Assembly (NCBI RefSeq): GCF_019391655.1
Contig: NZ_JAHXPQ010000009.1
Span: forward strand, 62,001-126,000
Source: Mucilaginibacter rivuli
GTDB taxonomy: Bacteria > Bacteroidota > Bacteroidia > Sphingobacteriales > Sphingobacteriaceae
Direction of reading: 5' to 3'
Length of the DNA stretch: 64,000 nucleotides
This document shows positions 42,772 through 52,487 of this stretch, in pieces (position 1 is the stretch's first letter; each line of letters begins with the position of its first letter). Both the position numbers and the translations under genes were made by a program. Below the pieces are notes generated by a model. That model was not told the DNA's origin. It searched no databases and saw only the letters and a list, made by a program, of their open reading frames with translations.

Positions 42772-45700
42772 ATGAAGAAACTTTTACCTTTCTGCATTGC
42801 CCTGCTATTCGTTCACTTCGCGCAAGCGCAGCAAACCTTCCCGGTAAATGGCGCTTGGGATGTACGACCAGGGCAATATGCTTTCACTAACGCTACCATA
42901 GTAGTTAGTGCCGATCAAACCATTACTAACGGAACACTTTTAATTAAAGACAGGGTAATTGAAGCCGTAGGTGCTGCAATTGCCATCCCAAAAGGATATG
43001 TTACCGTTGATTTGAAAGGCAAATTTATTTACCCAAGCCTTATTGATGCTTACACCACTTATGGTGTGCCCGATGCAGCACGTGCCGCTTTTGGTGCCGG
43101 CGGAGCCGCTACCGGTGGCTTTGGCCGTACGCAGGTACCAGTATCAACTAAGGCAGGCCCCTATGGCTGGAACGAAGCAATAAAGGCGGAGATGAGCGCC
43201 AAGGCAGTATTCCATGTTGATGCTGCAAAAGCTGCCGAATTGAAAAAGATTGGCTTTGGTACCGTACAATCATTGATACATGATGGTATTGCGCGCGGTA
43301 CATCAATGGCTGTTACCTTAGGCGATGAGCGCGATAACTTTGTGATATTGAACGACCAGGCAGCGGCGCACTACTCTTTTAGCAAGGGTACTGCTGCAAC
43401 AAATTATCCGTCATCATTAATGGGTAGTATAGCGCTGCTACGCCAAACTTATTATGATGCGCAATGGTATAAAAATCAAAAAGAGGAGTATAATATCTCT
43501 TTAGATGAGTTTAATAAAACACAAAGCCTGCCACAGGTATTTGAAGTTACCGATCCCTTAAGCGTAATGCGTGCCGCCAAAATAGGTAAAGAGTTTGGCA
43601 AGCAATATATTTATAAAACAGACGGTACAGAGTACCAGCGTTTGAATGAGATGAAAGCCACGGGCAGCAGTTTTATTATTCCGCTTACTTTCCCTGCGCC
43701 GTATGATGTTGAAGACCCGATAGACGCCCGTAACATTAGCTACGAGCAAATGAAAGAGTGGGAGCTGGCGCCAACTAACCCCGCTACTTTAGAAAAAGCA
43801 GGTATTAAATTTGCCCTAACTACATATGGTTTAGATAATACGGGCACCTTTTGGGCTAACCTGCAAAAAGCTATTGATTTTGGATTGACCGAAAAACAAG
43901 CCCTGAATGCATTAACTGCTATCCCTGCCGAAATGCTGGGTGTAGCCGATAAGGTAGGCACATTAGCCCCGGGCAAAATGGCAAACTTTATCATTACTTC
44001 TGATAACCTGTTCAAAAAGGATAACGTTATTTATGAGAACTGGGTTGAAGGCCGCCAATATGTAGTAGGCAAATTAGGGATATCCGATCTGCGTGGCGCA
44101 TATAATTTAACCGGCGCCGGTTTAAATAACATTACTTTAAATGTAAGCGGAACCCCGGGCAGTTATACACTTTCGGCGTTACATACCGGGGTTGACAGCA
44201 CACGTACCACAGGTACATTTACCCGCGCAGGTGATGGTGTTAGCATGTACTTTGATTTGAAGGGTAACCCTGTAGGTACAATTCGTTTAAACGGATACAT
44301 CACATCCTTATCGCCGGTTACCTTAAAAGGCTTTGCTACACTGCCCGATGGTTCTTCTACGGGCTGGGTGGCAACATATACCGGTCCGGCCGCTGCCGGC
44401 GGTGGCGGCTTTGGTGGTCGTGGCGGTGGTGCTGCTACAGCGGCAAAAACCAATACCAATGTAGGCCCTGTAATTTATCCGTTTACCGCTTTTGGTAACG
44501 CCGAGATACCTAAGGCCGAAACCGTATTATTTAAAAACGCCACAGTTTGGACAAACGAGAAAGACGGTATCCTTAAAAACACCGATGTACTGATAGAGAA
44601 CGGTAAAATAAAAGCTGTAGGTAAAAACCTTGCAGCCGGTACTGCCAAAGTTATCGACGCTACAGGCAAGCATATTTCGGCAGGTATTGTTGATGAGCAC
44701 TCGCACATTGCTTTAAGCGGTGGCGTTAACGAAGGTACACACTCGGTTACTGCCGAGGTACGTACAGCCGATGTGATCAACTCTGAGGATATTGATCTGT
44801 ACAGGCAGTTGGCAGGTGGTGTTACCACATCACATATCCTGCACGGATCTGCAAACCCGATAGGTGGCCAGCTGCAAATTATTAAGCACCGCTGGGGCAT
44901 GGCACCCGAAGAGTTGAAATTTGAAGGAGCCGATGGCTATATCAAATTTGCCTTGGGCGAAAACGTGAAAGGCAGTAATAACCCTGTTCAGTTTGGCGCT
45001 ACTTATGTACGCTTCCCGCAAACACGTATGGGCGTTGAACAGGTTTATGTTGATGCTTTTCAGCGTGCTAAAGAGTATAAAGCGGCACGTGCGGTAAAAG
45101 GCAGCAATGTTCGCCGCGATCTGCAACTGGAGGCTCTTGCTGAAATTCTGGATAACAAACGTTTTATCACCTGCCACTCTTATGTACAAAGCGAGATCAA
45201 TATGCTCATTCACGTGGCAGATTCAATGGGCTTCCGTATCAACACCTTTACTCACATTTTGGAAGGTTATAAAGTTGCTGATAAAATGAAAGCGCATAAC
45301 ATTGCAGGCTCTACCTTCTCAGATTGGTGGGCCTATAAAAATGAGGTTGCCGAAGCTATCCCGTACAACGGAAAACTGATGCACGAAGTTGGCCTGGTAA
45401 CCGGCTTTAACTCTGATGATGCTGAAATGGCCCGTCGCCTGAACCAGGAAGCCGGTAAAGCGGTAACTTATGGCAACATGAGCGAAGAGGAGGCTCTGAA
45501 ACTGGTAACCCTTAACCCTGCCAAAATGTTGCATATTGATAATAAGGTTGGCAGTATTAAAGCCGGTAAAGATGCAGATATCGTACTCTGGTCGGCCGAT
45601 CCTTTATCTATTTACGCTGTTGCTGAGAAAACCTATGTTGATGGTGTGCCATATTGGGATCTTTCGCAGGATGCTGCCAAGCAAAAAGCGATGAAGATAG

Positions 45701-45873
45701 AAGAAGCAAGGCTGATTCAAAAAATGATAGATGCCAAAGGCAGTGGTTCTGCTACGCAGCGCGCAGGTGCCGCAGGTGGTCGCCGCCGTCCGCAGTACGA
45801 GTGCGAAACTACCGAAGATGAGCAGGCTGATTTTGTATCAGGTTTAGGAACCCAAAGCAGTGGTAAACAATAA
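42772..45873 (+). CDS. Exported protein with two fused amidohydrolase-like domains
   Basis: A 1033-residue protein with a signal peptide ending AQAQ. Residues ~25-430 and ~580-1000 are each amidohydrolase/imidazolonepropionase-like (TIM barrel with the small beta-sandwich at both ends), separated by a domain rich in Gly/Ala (GGGFGGRGGG). In the second half the metal-binding residues are kept: DEHSHIALSG has the HxH pair, with histidines in FITCHSYV and FTHILEG, and the aspartate in FNSDDAEMA. In the first half the HxH is replaced (PSLIDAYTTYG), so that domain probably does not hold the metal. The substrate of these exported family members is unknown. It is followed 17 bp later by another member, likely in one operon. 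Confidence 0.85.
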   Translation: MKKLLPFCIALLFVHFAQAQQTFPVNGAWDVRPGQYAFTNATIVVSADQTITNGTLLIKDRVIEAVGAAIAIPKGYVTVDLKGKFIYPSLIDAYTTYGVPDAARAAFGAGGAATGGFGRTQVPVSTKAGPYGWNEAIKAEMSAKAVFHVDAAKAAELKKIGFGTVQSLIHDGIARGTSMAVTLGDERDNFVILNDQAAAHYSFSKGTAATNYPSSLMGSIALLRQTYYDAQWYKNQKEEYNISLDEFNKTQSLPQVFEVTDPLSVMRAAKIGKEFGKQYIYKTDGTEYQRLNEMKATGSSFIIPLTFPAPYDVEDPIDARNISYEQMKEWELAPTNPATLEKAGIKFALTTYGLDNTGTFWANLQKAIDFGLTEKQALNALTAIPAEMLGVADKVGTLAPGKMANFIITSDNLFKKDNVIYENWVEGRQYVVGKLGISDLRGAYNLTGAGLNNITLNVSGTPGSYTLSALHTGVDSTRTTGTFTRAGDGVSMYFDLKGNPVGTIRLNGYITSLSPVTLKGFATLPDGSSTGWVATYTGPAAAGGGGFGGRGGGAATAAKTNTNVGPVIYPFTAFGNAEIPKAETVLFKNATVWTNEKDGILKNTDVLIENGKIKAVGKNLAAGTAKVIDATGKHISAGIVDEHSHIALSGGVNEGTHSVTAEVRTADVINSEDIDLYRQLAGGVTTSHILHGSANPIGGQLQIIKHRWGMAPEELKFEGADGYIKFALGENVKGSNNPVQFGATYVRFPQTRMGVEQVYVDAFQRAKEYKAARAVKGSNVRRDLQLEALAEILDNKRFITCHSYVQSEINMLIHVADSMGFRINTFTHILEGYKVADKMKAHNIAGSTFSDWWAYKNEVAEAIPYNGKLMHEVGLVTGFNSDDAEMARRLNQEAGKAVTYGNMSEEEALKLVTLNPAKMLHIDNKVGSIKAGKDADIVLWSADPLSIYAVAEKTYVDGVPYWDLSQDAAKQKAMKIEEARLIQKMIDAKGSGSATQRAGAAGGRRRPQYECETTEDEQADFVSGLGTQSSGKQ

Positions 45874-45890
45874 TACTTAGCAGTAACATC

Positions 45891-47207
45891 ATGAAAAAAA
45901 TATTTTTAAGTTTAGGAGGATTATTGCTGGGCACTATCCTTACCTATGGGCAGGCTACTATTTCGCCTGCTAAGCCGCAAAGTGCTGCAATTATAATAAC
46001 AGGCGCTACCATACATATTGGTAATGGCCAGGTAATAGATAAGGGTTATATAGCTTTTGATAAAGGTAAAATTACTGCGGTAGGCACGGGTGCCGCCCCG
46101 GCAATTGCAGGGGCACAGGTTATTGATGCTACAGGCAAACAACTATATCCGGGCTTTATATGCCCTATAACTACCTTAGGTTTGGTGGAGATTGAAGAAG
46201 GTGCACGCGGTACGGTAGATGATACTGAAACCGGCGATATGAACCCTAATGTACGTTCACTGATAGCTTATAACACTGATTCGAAAGTAATACCTACAGT
46301 ACGTTCGAACGGGGTTTTACTGGCACAGCCAACACCCGAAGGCGGTACCATTTCGGGCCAGTCATCCGTAGTGCAGCTGGATGCCTGGAACTGGGAAGAT
46401 GCTGCTTACAAAAGCGATATTGGTTTACACCTAACCTGGCCCGCATCATCAAGAGGTGGCCGCAGGGGCGGTGGCCGTGGTTTACCTGTTGCCGGTGCAA
46501 CAACAGAAACACCCGCAGAGCGCGCGCAAAAAGCATTGGATGCTTTGGATTCTTACTTCGCGCAAGCAAAAGCTTATGCCGAAGTAAAACAGCCGGTAGC
46601 AAATTTACGTTTTGCAGCTATGGCCGGATTATTTAACGGTACTAAAAAGCTATTTGTTAATGCCGATGGTACAAAGGAAATTTTGCAGGCCATTGCATTC
46701 GCTAAAAAATACAACCTGCAAATGGTACTTGTGGGGGGTAAAGAGGCTTATATGGTTGCCGATGTGTTAAAGGAAAACAATGTGCCCGTAATCATAAAAG
46801 AAACCCAGGCATTGCCATCAAAAGACGACGATGATGTGTACCTGCCATACAAAATGCCAAAAATATTGCAGGATGCAGGTGTATTATACGGTTTAACAGG
46901 GATTGGTTTTTGGCGCCAGCGTAACCTGCCATTTGAGGCGGGCCAGGCAGTAGGCTATGGCTTAACCAAAGAACAGGCGCTGAGTATGATAACGCTGAAC
47001 AACGCCAAAATATTAGGTATTGATAAAACTACCGGAAGCTTAGAAGTTGGCAAAGATGCTAACCTGTTCATTTCACCCGGTGATGCTTTGGATATGATAA
47101 CGCTTGATGTAACCACAGCCTTTATACAAGGCCGTAACATTAACATGGATAACCTGCACAAGCAGTTGTATAAAAAGTTTAGCGATAAATATGGGTTAAA
47201 ACCATAA
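45891..47207 (+). CDS. Amidohydrolase-like exported protein without the metal motif
   Basis: A 438-residue protein with a signal peptide (ending TYGQ). The fold is amidohydrolase-like: the N-terminal beta-sandwich (GYIAFDKGKITAVGTG; ATGKQLYPGF) and the ending GSLEVGKDANLFISPGD are typical. The expected HxH after 'GF' is replaced by CPITTLG, and the final catalytic aspartate position reads LTGIGFW, so metal-dependent hydrolysis is doubtful. It may act as a partner of the preceding two-domain protein, which has one intact site. An internal RGGRRGGGRGL loop is Gly/Arg-rich. Confidence 0.8.
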   Translation: MKKIFLSLGGLLLGTILTYGQATISPAKPQSAAIIITGATIHIGNGQVIDKGYIAFDKGKITAVGTGAAPAIAGAQVIDATGKQLYPGFICPITTLGLVEIEEGARGTVDDTETGDMNPNVRSLIAYNTDSKVIPTVRSNGVLLAQPTPEGGTISGQSSVVQLDAWNWEDAAYKSDIGLHLTWPASSRGGRRGGGRGLPVAGATTETPAERAQKALDALDSYFAQAKAYAEVKQPVANLRFAAMAGLFNGTKKLFVNADGTKEILQAIAFAKKYNLQMVLVGGKEAYMVADVLKENNVPVIIKETQALPSKDDDDVYLPYKMPKILQDAGVLYGLTGIGFWRQRNLPFEAGQAVGYGLTKEQALSMITLNNAKILGIDKTTGSLEVGKDANLFISPGDALDMITLDVTTAFIQGRNINMDNLHKQLYKKFSDKYGLKP

Positions 47208-47233
47208 AGGATTAATTGTGATTTTTTTTTGAG

Positions 47234-47263
47234 AAGCTTCCCTGTAACCGGGGGAGCTTTTTT
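47234..47263 (+). terminator. Terminator after the amidohydrolase operon
   Basis: aagcttccc (47234-47242) pairs with ggggagctt (47251-47259) through 9 bp including one G-U pair, with an 8-nt loop and a T-run. Confidence 0.8.
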
Positions 47264-47658
47264 GTTATAGGCCGGCCGGATTCAATTTTGTATCATTTGA
47301 TTGGCCAAAACCATTATCAGTGGAAAGGTACCGATAAGTTAAGCGGACCTGTTATTAACATTTAAATCAGTTGCTGCAGAGGCTTAATAATGAGTGTTGT
47401 ATTTTAATTTAAATAAGCATACCTTTGCGCCTCGAAACAATATCGCTCTGTATTGGTTTAACTTCAAGCAGACACGATAAATGCCGGCATCCGTTAAATT
47501 AATTATGCGGTTATTCAGTATTGTGTCAAATAACAACAGTTATAAATTTAATTTGCAATTAAAATATAATTTTTCTGTTAGTGTACGTATACACAAAGTA
47601 ATTGACTACATTGTACAGCAATCGTAGCCGGATGCTTTTATTCAATATATTTTAAAAA
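47264..47658. other. ~400-bp intergenic region upstream of the primary sigma gene
   Basis: No gene is evident. It is A+T-rich near the sigma factor and must hold its promoter. A short hairpin gtgta-cgta-tacac lies near 47581-47595. Confidence 0.4.
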
Positions 47659-48516
47659 ATGAGACAACTCAAAATTTCCCAATCCATTACTAACCGCGAA
47701 TCTCAGTCGCTTGATAAATACCTGACCGAGATTGGCAAAGTAGATTTGATAACCGCTGATGAAGAGGTTATTCTGGCACAAAAAATCAGGGAGGGAGATC
47801 AGGCCGCTTTAGAGCGTTTAACCAAAACTAACCTCCGTTTTGTTGTGTCTGTTGCTAAACAATATCAAAACCAGGGCTTAACCCTTGGCGATTTAATTAA
47901 TGAAGGTAACCTGGGCCTTATCAAAGCGGCAAAACGTTTTGATGAAACCAAGGGCTTTAAATTTATATCATACGCCGTATGGTGGATCCGTCAGTCTATC
48001 CTTTCGGCTGTAGCCGAGCAATCTCGTATTGTGCGTTTGCCTTTAAACCAAATAGGTTCGTTAAACAAAATACGCCAGGCTTTTTCAAAGTTAGAGCAGC
48101 AGTATGAGCGTGAGCCATCGCAAGCTGAGCTGGCTGATATATTGGAAACTACCGAAGATAAAATATCAGATTCGCTAAGTAACTCTGGCCGCCATGTATC
48201 AATGGATGCACCGTTTGTACAGGGCGAAGAGAATACATTGTTAGATGTATTGCAAAATAACGAGCCGGGTACTGATGATTTCCTGATGGACGAATCGCTA
48301 TCGCAAGAGATCATGCGTTCGTTAGTAACATTAGCTGAGCGTGAGCGCGAAGTTATTGTATTGTTCTTCGGGTTAGGTAATAACTACCCGTTATCGTTAG
48401 AAGAGATAGGCGAGAAATATAATCTTACCCGCGAGCGTGTTCGCCAGATAAAAGATAAGGCATTACAACGCCTACGCCACACGTCAAGAAGCAACCTGTT
48501 ACAGTCTTACTTATAA
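47659..48516 (+). CDS. rpoD: Primary RNA polymerase sigma factor (RpoD/SigA, short Bacteroidota type)
   Basis: A 285-residue sigma-70 factor. It has region 1.2 (QSLDKYLTEIGKVDLITADE), region 2 (NLRFVVSVAKQYQNQGLTLG; NEGNLGLIKAAKRFD; FKFISYAVWWIRQSI), region 3 (RIVRLPLNQIGSLNKI) and region 4 (SLEEIGEKYNLTRERVRQIK). The length of about 286 residues without an N-terminal region 1.1 is usual for the Bacteroidota primary sigma, which reads the TTTG/TANNTTTG promoters found across this window. A terminator follows 20 bp after the stop codon. Confidence 0.96.
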   Translation: MRQLKISQSITNRESQSLDKYLTEIGKVDLITADEEVILAQKIREGDQAALERLTKTNLRFVVSVAKQYQNQGLTLGDLINEGNLGLIKAAKRFDETKGFKFISYAVWWIRQSILSAVAEQSRIVRLPLNQIGSLNKIRQAFSKLEQQYEREPSQAELADILETTEDKISDSLSNSGRHVSMDAPFVQGEENTLLDVLQNNEPGTDDFLMDESLSQEIMRSLVTLAEREREVIVLFFGLGNNYPLSLEEIGEKYNLTRERVRQIKDKALQRLRHTSRSNLLQSYL

Positions 48517-48536
48517 TATACACGCAACCATATTTA

Positions 48537-48569
48537 AAAGAGGGAGGATAATATTCTCCCTCTTTTTTT
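48537..48569 (+). terminator. Terminator after rpoD
   Basis: A 10-bp stem, aaagagggag (48537-48546) with ctccctcttt (48556-48565), 9-nt loop, and a T-run. Confidence 0.85.
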
Positions 48570-48578
48570 GCTTGTCTA

Positions 48579-48766
48579 AATACCGAAAGGTATTATTTCT
48601 GTTTATTTAAATACCGAAAGGTATATTAATGATTTTTTGACCTTAGTTTATATAAATGTTACATAAAATGTATTAAAATTAAAGTCAATCAGTTAAACTA
48701 TTGATAGGATAATGCGTCATAATGTTGAAAATTTGATAAAATATTACTGTAATACCAAAAGGTATT
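48579..48766. repeat. Three hairpins with aatacc-GAAA-ggtatt sequence
   Basis: Copies at 48579-48594 (aataccgaaaggtatt), 48611-48624 (ataccgaaaggtat) and 48751-48766 (aataccaaaaggtatt). Each is a 5- or 6-bp perfect stem with a 4-nt loop, the first two with a GAAA loop. They lie between rpoD and the PepSY-like gene in a strongly A+T-rich stretch. They could be protein-binding palindromes or RNA hairpins in a leader. Confidence 0.6.
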
Positions 48767-48896
48767 TAAAAAATTGTAATCATTTGGATGTTTATTTAAA
48801 ATATTTACATAAATTAAAATAATTTTTTGATAATAATATAATTAAGTACCTTTGCTATTGAAATTAATGTATTAAAATAATTAAATCATTATCATT

Positions 48897-49349
48897 ATGA
48901 AAAAGTTACTAATTCTAATTTCTGTATTCTCTTTAGGATTTGGATTTTATGCAAAAGCGCAATATATAGGTGCACAAGACTTACCTGCTGATATCAACCA
49001 GGATTTTTCTGCAAAGTACCCTAACCTTTCTAAAGTAGATTGGGAGAAAGACGGCAAACAATTTAAAGCTACATTTAGCGTAGAGAAATTTGCACACGAG
49101 GTAGTTTACGATCAAAACGGTAAAATTGTATCACAACAATTTGGTTTACCTTTAACAAGCATTCCTGCTGATGTATTTGGTGGCGTAAAAAAGAACTTCC
49201 CAGAGTTGGAAGTAAAAGAAGCTGACCAGATAGTTGAAAAAGGAAGGGTTTCTTACAAACTAAGCCTGAAAGATGAAAACAACGCTATTGCCAAAGTAAT
49301 TATGGCACCTGATGGCCGCGTTATCAGAACCATCATCAACGAGCAATAA
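48897..49349 (+). CDS. Secreted PepSY-like protein
   Basis: A 150-residue protein with a signal peptide (first ~21 residues, ending AKAQ). Two PepSY-like repeats of the DUF2874 kind are seen: FSAKYPNLSKVDWEKDGKQF and VKKNFPELEVKEADQIVEKG, each followed by strands. Such proteins are small periplasmic or secreted proteins of unclear role, sometimes inhibiting peptidases. A TACCTTTG -7 box lies at 48847-48854, with a TTG about 17 bp before it. The upstream region carries three short hairpin repeats and the gene ends at a strong terminator, so it is a single-gene unit. Confidence 0.85.
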   Translation: MKKLLILISVFSLGFGFYAKAQYIGAQDLPADINQDFSAKYPNLSKVDWEKDGKQFKATFSVEKFAHEVVYDQNGKIVSQQFGLPLTSIPADVFGGVKKNFPELEVKEADQIVEKGRVSYKLSLKDENNAIAKVIMAPDGRVIRTIINEQ

Positions 49350-49377
49350 TCGTTTAAATATTCTTACTGAAAACTTT

Positions 49378-49407
49378 AAAATCCTGCAATTATGCAGGAT
49401 TTTTTTT
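49378..49407 (+). terminator. Terminator after the PepSY-like gene
   Basis: A 10-bp stem, aaaatcctgc (49378-49387) with gcaggatttt (49394-49403), 6-nt loop, T-run to 49407. Confidence 0.92.
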
Positions 49408-49551
49408 GTGCAATAATTTTTAGTTTTTATAGTTATACCTCAATACTTTGTAAGTTGTTTAATAATAATTTGTTTGGCAACTATACACATAATATAACCG
49501 TATATTAGTATATAATTGCTGTACTGATCTTTAACCTATTATTGCTAAACT

Positions 49552-51279
49552 ATGATGAATAAGTACCTGTTGCTGTTCATTTTATTTGTTACGCTAAAAG
49601 CGGCAGCACAAACGTGCCCGCCTAATATTGGTTTTGAGAAAGGCGACTTTACAGGCTGGGAATGCTATTATGGCACAGTTTCGCGCGATGATGGCTCATT
49701 AAGCTTAACCCACACCAATTCTGTACCAACTATAGGCAGGCAGCAGATATTCAGCAAAGCGAACAATCCTGGTAATGATCAATATGGTGGTTTCCCCAGG
49801 TTGTGCCCTAACGGTAGTAATTACTCTGTACAATTAGGTAATAATGAAACTCCCGGCATAGCCGAACGCATATCATATACTTTTGTGGTTCCTGCCAATC
49901 AAACTGATTATACTATTTTTTATAATTGGGCAGCAGTTTTGCAAGATGTAGCCTCAAAAGACGATTTAACGCATTCTCCGGATACTAAAAAGCCACTCTT
50001 TTCGGCACAGATATACGATGTAGAAGCAAACCAGTACATTACCTGCGCTTCTTTTTCATTTAACTCGGGCGCAAGTTTACCAGGCTTTGAAGCTTCGGTA
50101 GTTCCTCCACCAAAGGCTATGCCCGGAGGTATTGTTTATTATAAAGGTTGGACATCATCAAGTATAAATTTGCGTGGCTATGCCGGCAAAACCATCAGGT
50201 TGGAATTTACTGCACGGTGTTGCCAACCCGGAGGGCATTTTGGTTACGCTTATTTAGATGTGAGCGAACCTTGTGGCTCTTCCATTACAGGTAATAACTA
50301 TTGTATCGATCAAAAAGGGACAAAGCTATATGCTCCTGGAGGTTACAGTGAATATAATTGGTATAACGCAGATTTTAGTAAGTTATTAGCTACGGGTAAC
50401 CCTTTTACACTAAACCCCGTACCGCCCGATAAAACAGTAATAGGTTTACAAATGATACCGTATGCCGGCCTGGGCTGCCCCGTTACCATGACGGCCACCA
50501 TCAACGCTATCAATGCGCCTTTTAATTTTGTCCTGCTCGATTCGGTTGGACAATGCCCCGATAAACCAACGTATGACCTTACTGCCGCGAAGGTAACACA
50601 GGGCAGCGATGCGAACCTGATATACACCTACTATACAGATCCGGATGGCCTGAATTTTTTGCCAAACCCCAGTGCTGTAACCAATGGTACATATTATATC
50701 AAAGGGGCCAATCCATATGGGTGTTCAAATATATTGCCCATAAAAGTTATTATCAGCAATCCTATTGTAAAGGTTACTAACCCCAAGCCAGTTACATATC
50801 CCACCCCGGTTGATCTGTCTGAAACATTTACACATGACCCGGAACTAACATATTCGTATTACTATGATGTGCTGTTAAAAAATCCGATAGAAGATTTTGA
50901 AAACATGCATTATACAGGTTCATATTATATTAAAGCGACATCAAAATATGGCTGTTATACCGTTATCCCCGTATTTGTGTTTGTTTATCCTCCTCCTCCT
51001 CCGGTAGTTACAGGCTCAAATACTTTTACCCCGAACAGTGACGGCGTTAATGATAATTTTAGCATCAGCATAAAAGGCTATGGCGCTTTTAAAAGTTTGA
51101 AAATATTTAACCGCTATGGCAAAGAAGTATTCTCATCCACAGATATCACTACCACCTGGGATGGTACTTATAAAGGCAAGCCGGTACCGTTAGGCAGCTA
51201 TTATTGGGTTTTTAACGGAACGAATACTTATGATAGGTCGCTGGTGCACGAAGCCGGGGTAATTACCCTGGTGCGATAA
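49552..51279 (+). CDS. Secreted protein with T9SS type B (gliding-motility-associated) C-terminal domain
   Basis: A 575-residue exported protein (signal peptide ending KAAAQ). The N-terminal part is a beta-sandwich (CPPNIGFEKGDFTGWECYYG; GYAGKTIRLEFTARCCQ). The middle has immunoglobulin-like modules with cysteines. The last ~90 residues (NTFTPNSDGVNDNFSI; LKIFNRYGKEVF; WDGTYKGKPVPLGSYYW) are the CHU_C/type B sorting domain that directs export through the type IX secretion system and anchoring to the surface. Function of the passenger part is unknown. Its stop codon directly abuts the stop of the convergent acyltransferase gene. Confidence 0.9.
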   Translation: MMNKYLLLFILFVTLKAAAQTCPPNIGFEKGDFTGWECYYGTVSRDDGSLSLTHTNSVPTIGRQQIFSKANNPGNDQYGGFPRLCPNGSNYSVQLGNNETPGIAERISYTFVVPANQTDYTIFYNWAAVLQDVASKDDLTHSPDTKKPLFSAQIYDVEANQYITCASFSFNSGASLPGFEASVVPPPKAMPGGIVYYKGWTSSSINLRGYAGKTIRLEFTARCCQPGGHFGYAYLDVSEPCGSSITGNNYCIDQKGTKLYAPGGYSEYNWYNADFSKLLATGNPFTLNPVPPDKTVIGLQMIPYAGLGCPVTMTATINAINAPFNFVLLDSVGQCPDKPTYDLTAAKVTQGSDANLIYTYYTDPDGLNFLPNPSAVTNGTYYIKGANPYGCSNILPIKVIISNPIVKVTNPKPVTYPTPVDLSETFTHDPELTYSYYYDVLLKNPIEDFENMHYTGSYYIKATSKYGCYTVIPVFVFVYPPPPPVVTGSNTFTPNSDGVNDNFSISIKGYGAFKSLKIFNRYGKEVFSSTDITTTWDGTYKGKPVPLGSYYWVFNGTNTYDRSLVHEAGVITLVR

Positions 51280-52404
51280 CTAAACTTTAATAATGATGTT
51301 CTTTTTGTACATTATCATCAAAATACCTAACCAGAAAAGTACCAATGCCAAGCCGAAAGCGAGTGACGCGTTTATGGGCGAAAAGTAAGGCGCAAAAAAA
51401 CTCTCGTACAGATAACCTTTTAAACTGGTGCTTTTTCCGTTTAGGGTAGCAGGTATCATATTCATAGAGCGGGCCATCAGTTGCGAAAAAAAGTAAACTA
51501 CAATAGCGTTCACGCCGTAAGCTACAAAAGGTGTTGTGAATTTTTTATAGCTCCGCACATCGGTTATCCAGTATAGCAAGGCTAAGGCAATGGTTGCCCA
51601 TCCACCGGTATAAAGCACGTATGAGCTTGTCCATAACGATTTATTAATGGGGAAGAACCTGCCCCAAACTACCCCGGCCAAAATAGCCAGTGCACCAACA
51701 CCAAACATCCATGCAACTTTAACCGTATCATTTCGGTCTGTGCGTTTTAGCCAGGTACCCATTAATATGCCGAATAAACCTGTAGCTGCCGAAGGCAATG
51801 TACCCAGTAAGCCTTCCGGGTCCCATACTTTCGATTCTTTCCAGAGGTGGGCCTCGCCTAATACTGTCCTGTCGAGCCAGGCACCAAGGTTGGTTTTAGC
51901 TTCGAGGTTGGCTGGCCCGAAACCGGGTACGGGCACAAAATTTATGATAAGGTAATAAGCTATCAAGAAGATAAAGAATAACCATAACTGTGTTTTTCTA
52001 CCGGTGTAAATATAGATGAGGCCACAAGCTGCAAATACAAGCGCTATGCGTTGTAAAACTCCCGTAAGGCGAATAGTGTGTAGATCATAATATGGAAATC
52101 CAGAAAAAAGTAAACCTAAGAACAGCAAAATAAATGCCCGCCTTAATACACCCTGTGCTAATTTTTTATGCAGGGCTGTATCGGCCTTTTTACTTTCCAT
52201 AGCGTATACAATAGATACGCCAACAATGAACAGGAAGAAAGGAAAAATAAGATCAGCAGGGGTACAGCCGTTCCACTCCGAGTGTTCAATTGGAGCATAA
52301 ATATGGCCCCAATCGCCGGGGTTATTTACCAATATCATGGCAGCAACAGTAATACCGCGAAATACATCGAGCGAGAGCAGGCGTTTATTAGATTGTATGG
52401 TCAT
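51280..52404 (-). CDS. HGSNAT/NagX-like membrane acyltransferase (DUF5009 type)
   Basis: A 374-residue membrane protein with about ten hydrophobic segments. The start LLSLDVFRGITVAAMILVNN and the histidine-containing NNPGDWGHIYAPIEHSEWNG are the family signature. It resembles eukaryotic heparan-alpha-glucosaminide N-acetyltransferase and bacterial NagX, which acetylate amino sugars across the membrane. It is divergent from anmK, 83 bp apart, so both may serve amino-sugar or cell-wall recycling. The activity is inferred from the family. Confidence 0.85.
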   Translation of the reverse strand: MTIQSNKRLLSLDVFRGITVAAMILVNNPGDWGHIYAPIEHSEWNGCTPADLIFPFFLFIVGVSIVYAMESKKADTALHKKLAQGVLRRAFILLFLGLLFSGFPYYDLHTIRLTGVLQRIALVFAACGLIYIYTGRKTQLWLFFIFLIAYYLIINFVPVPGFGPANLEAKTNLGAWLDRTVLGEAHLWKESKVWDPEGLLGTLPSAATGLFGILMGTWLKRTDRNDTVKVAWMFGVGALAILAGVVWGRFFPINKSLWTSSYVLYTGGWATIALALLYWITDVRSYKKFTTPFVAYGVNAIVVYFFSQLMARSMNMIPATLNGKSTSLKGYLYESFFAPYFSPINASLAFGLALVLFWLGILMIMYKKNIIIKV

Positions 52405-52487
52405 TAACGGTTTGTAAAACGGTAATCTAAAACTAACATTTTTTAAGTCATGATTACTGCGCGCACTAATTTTTTATATTTGGATGG

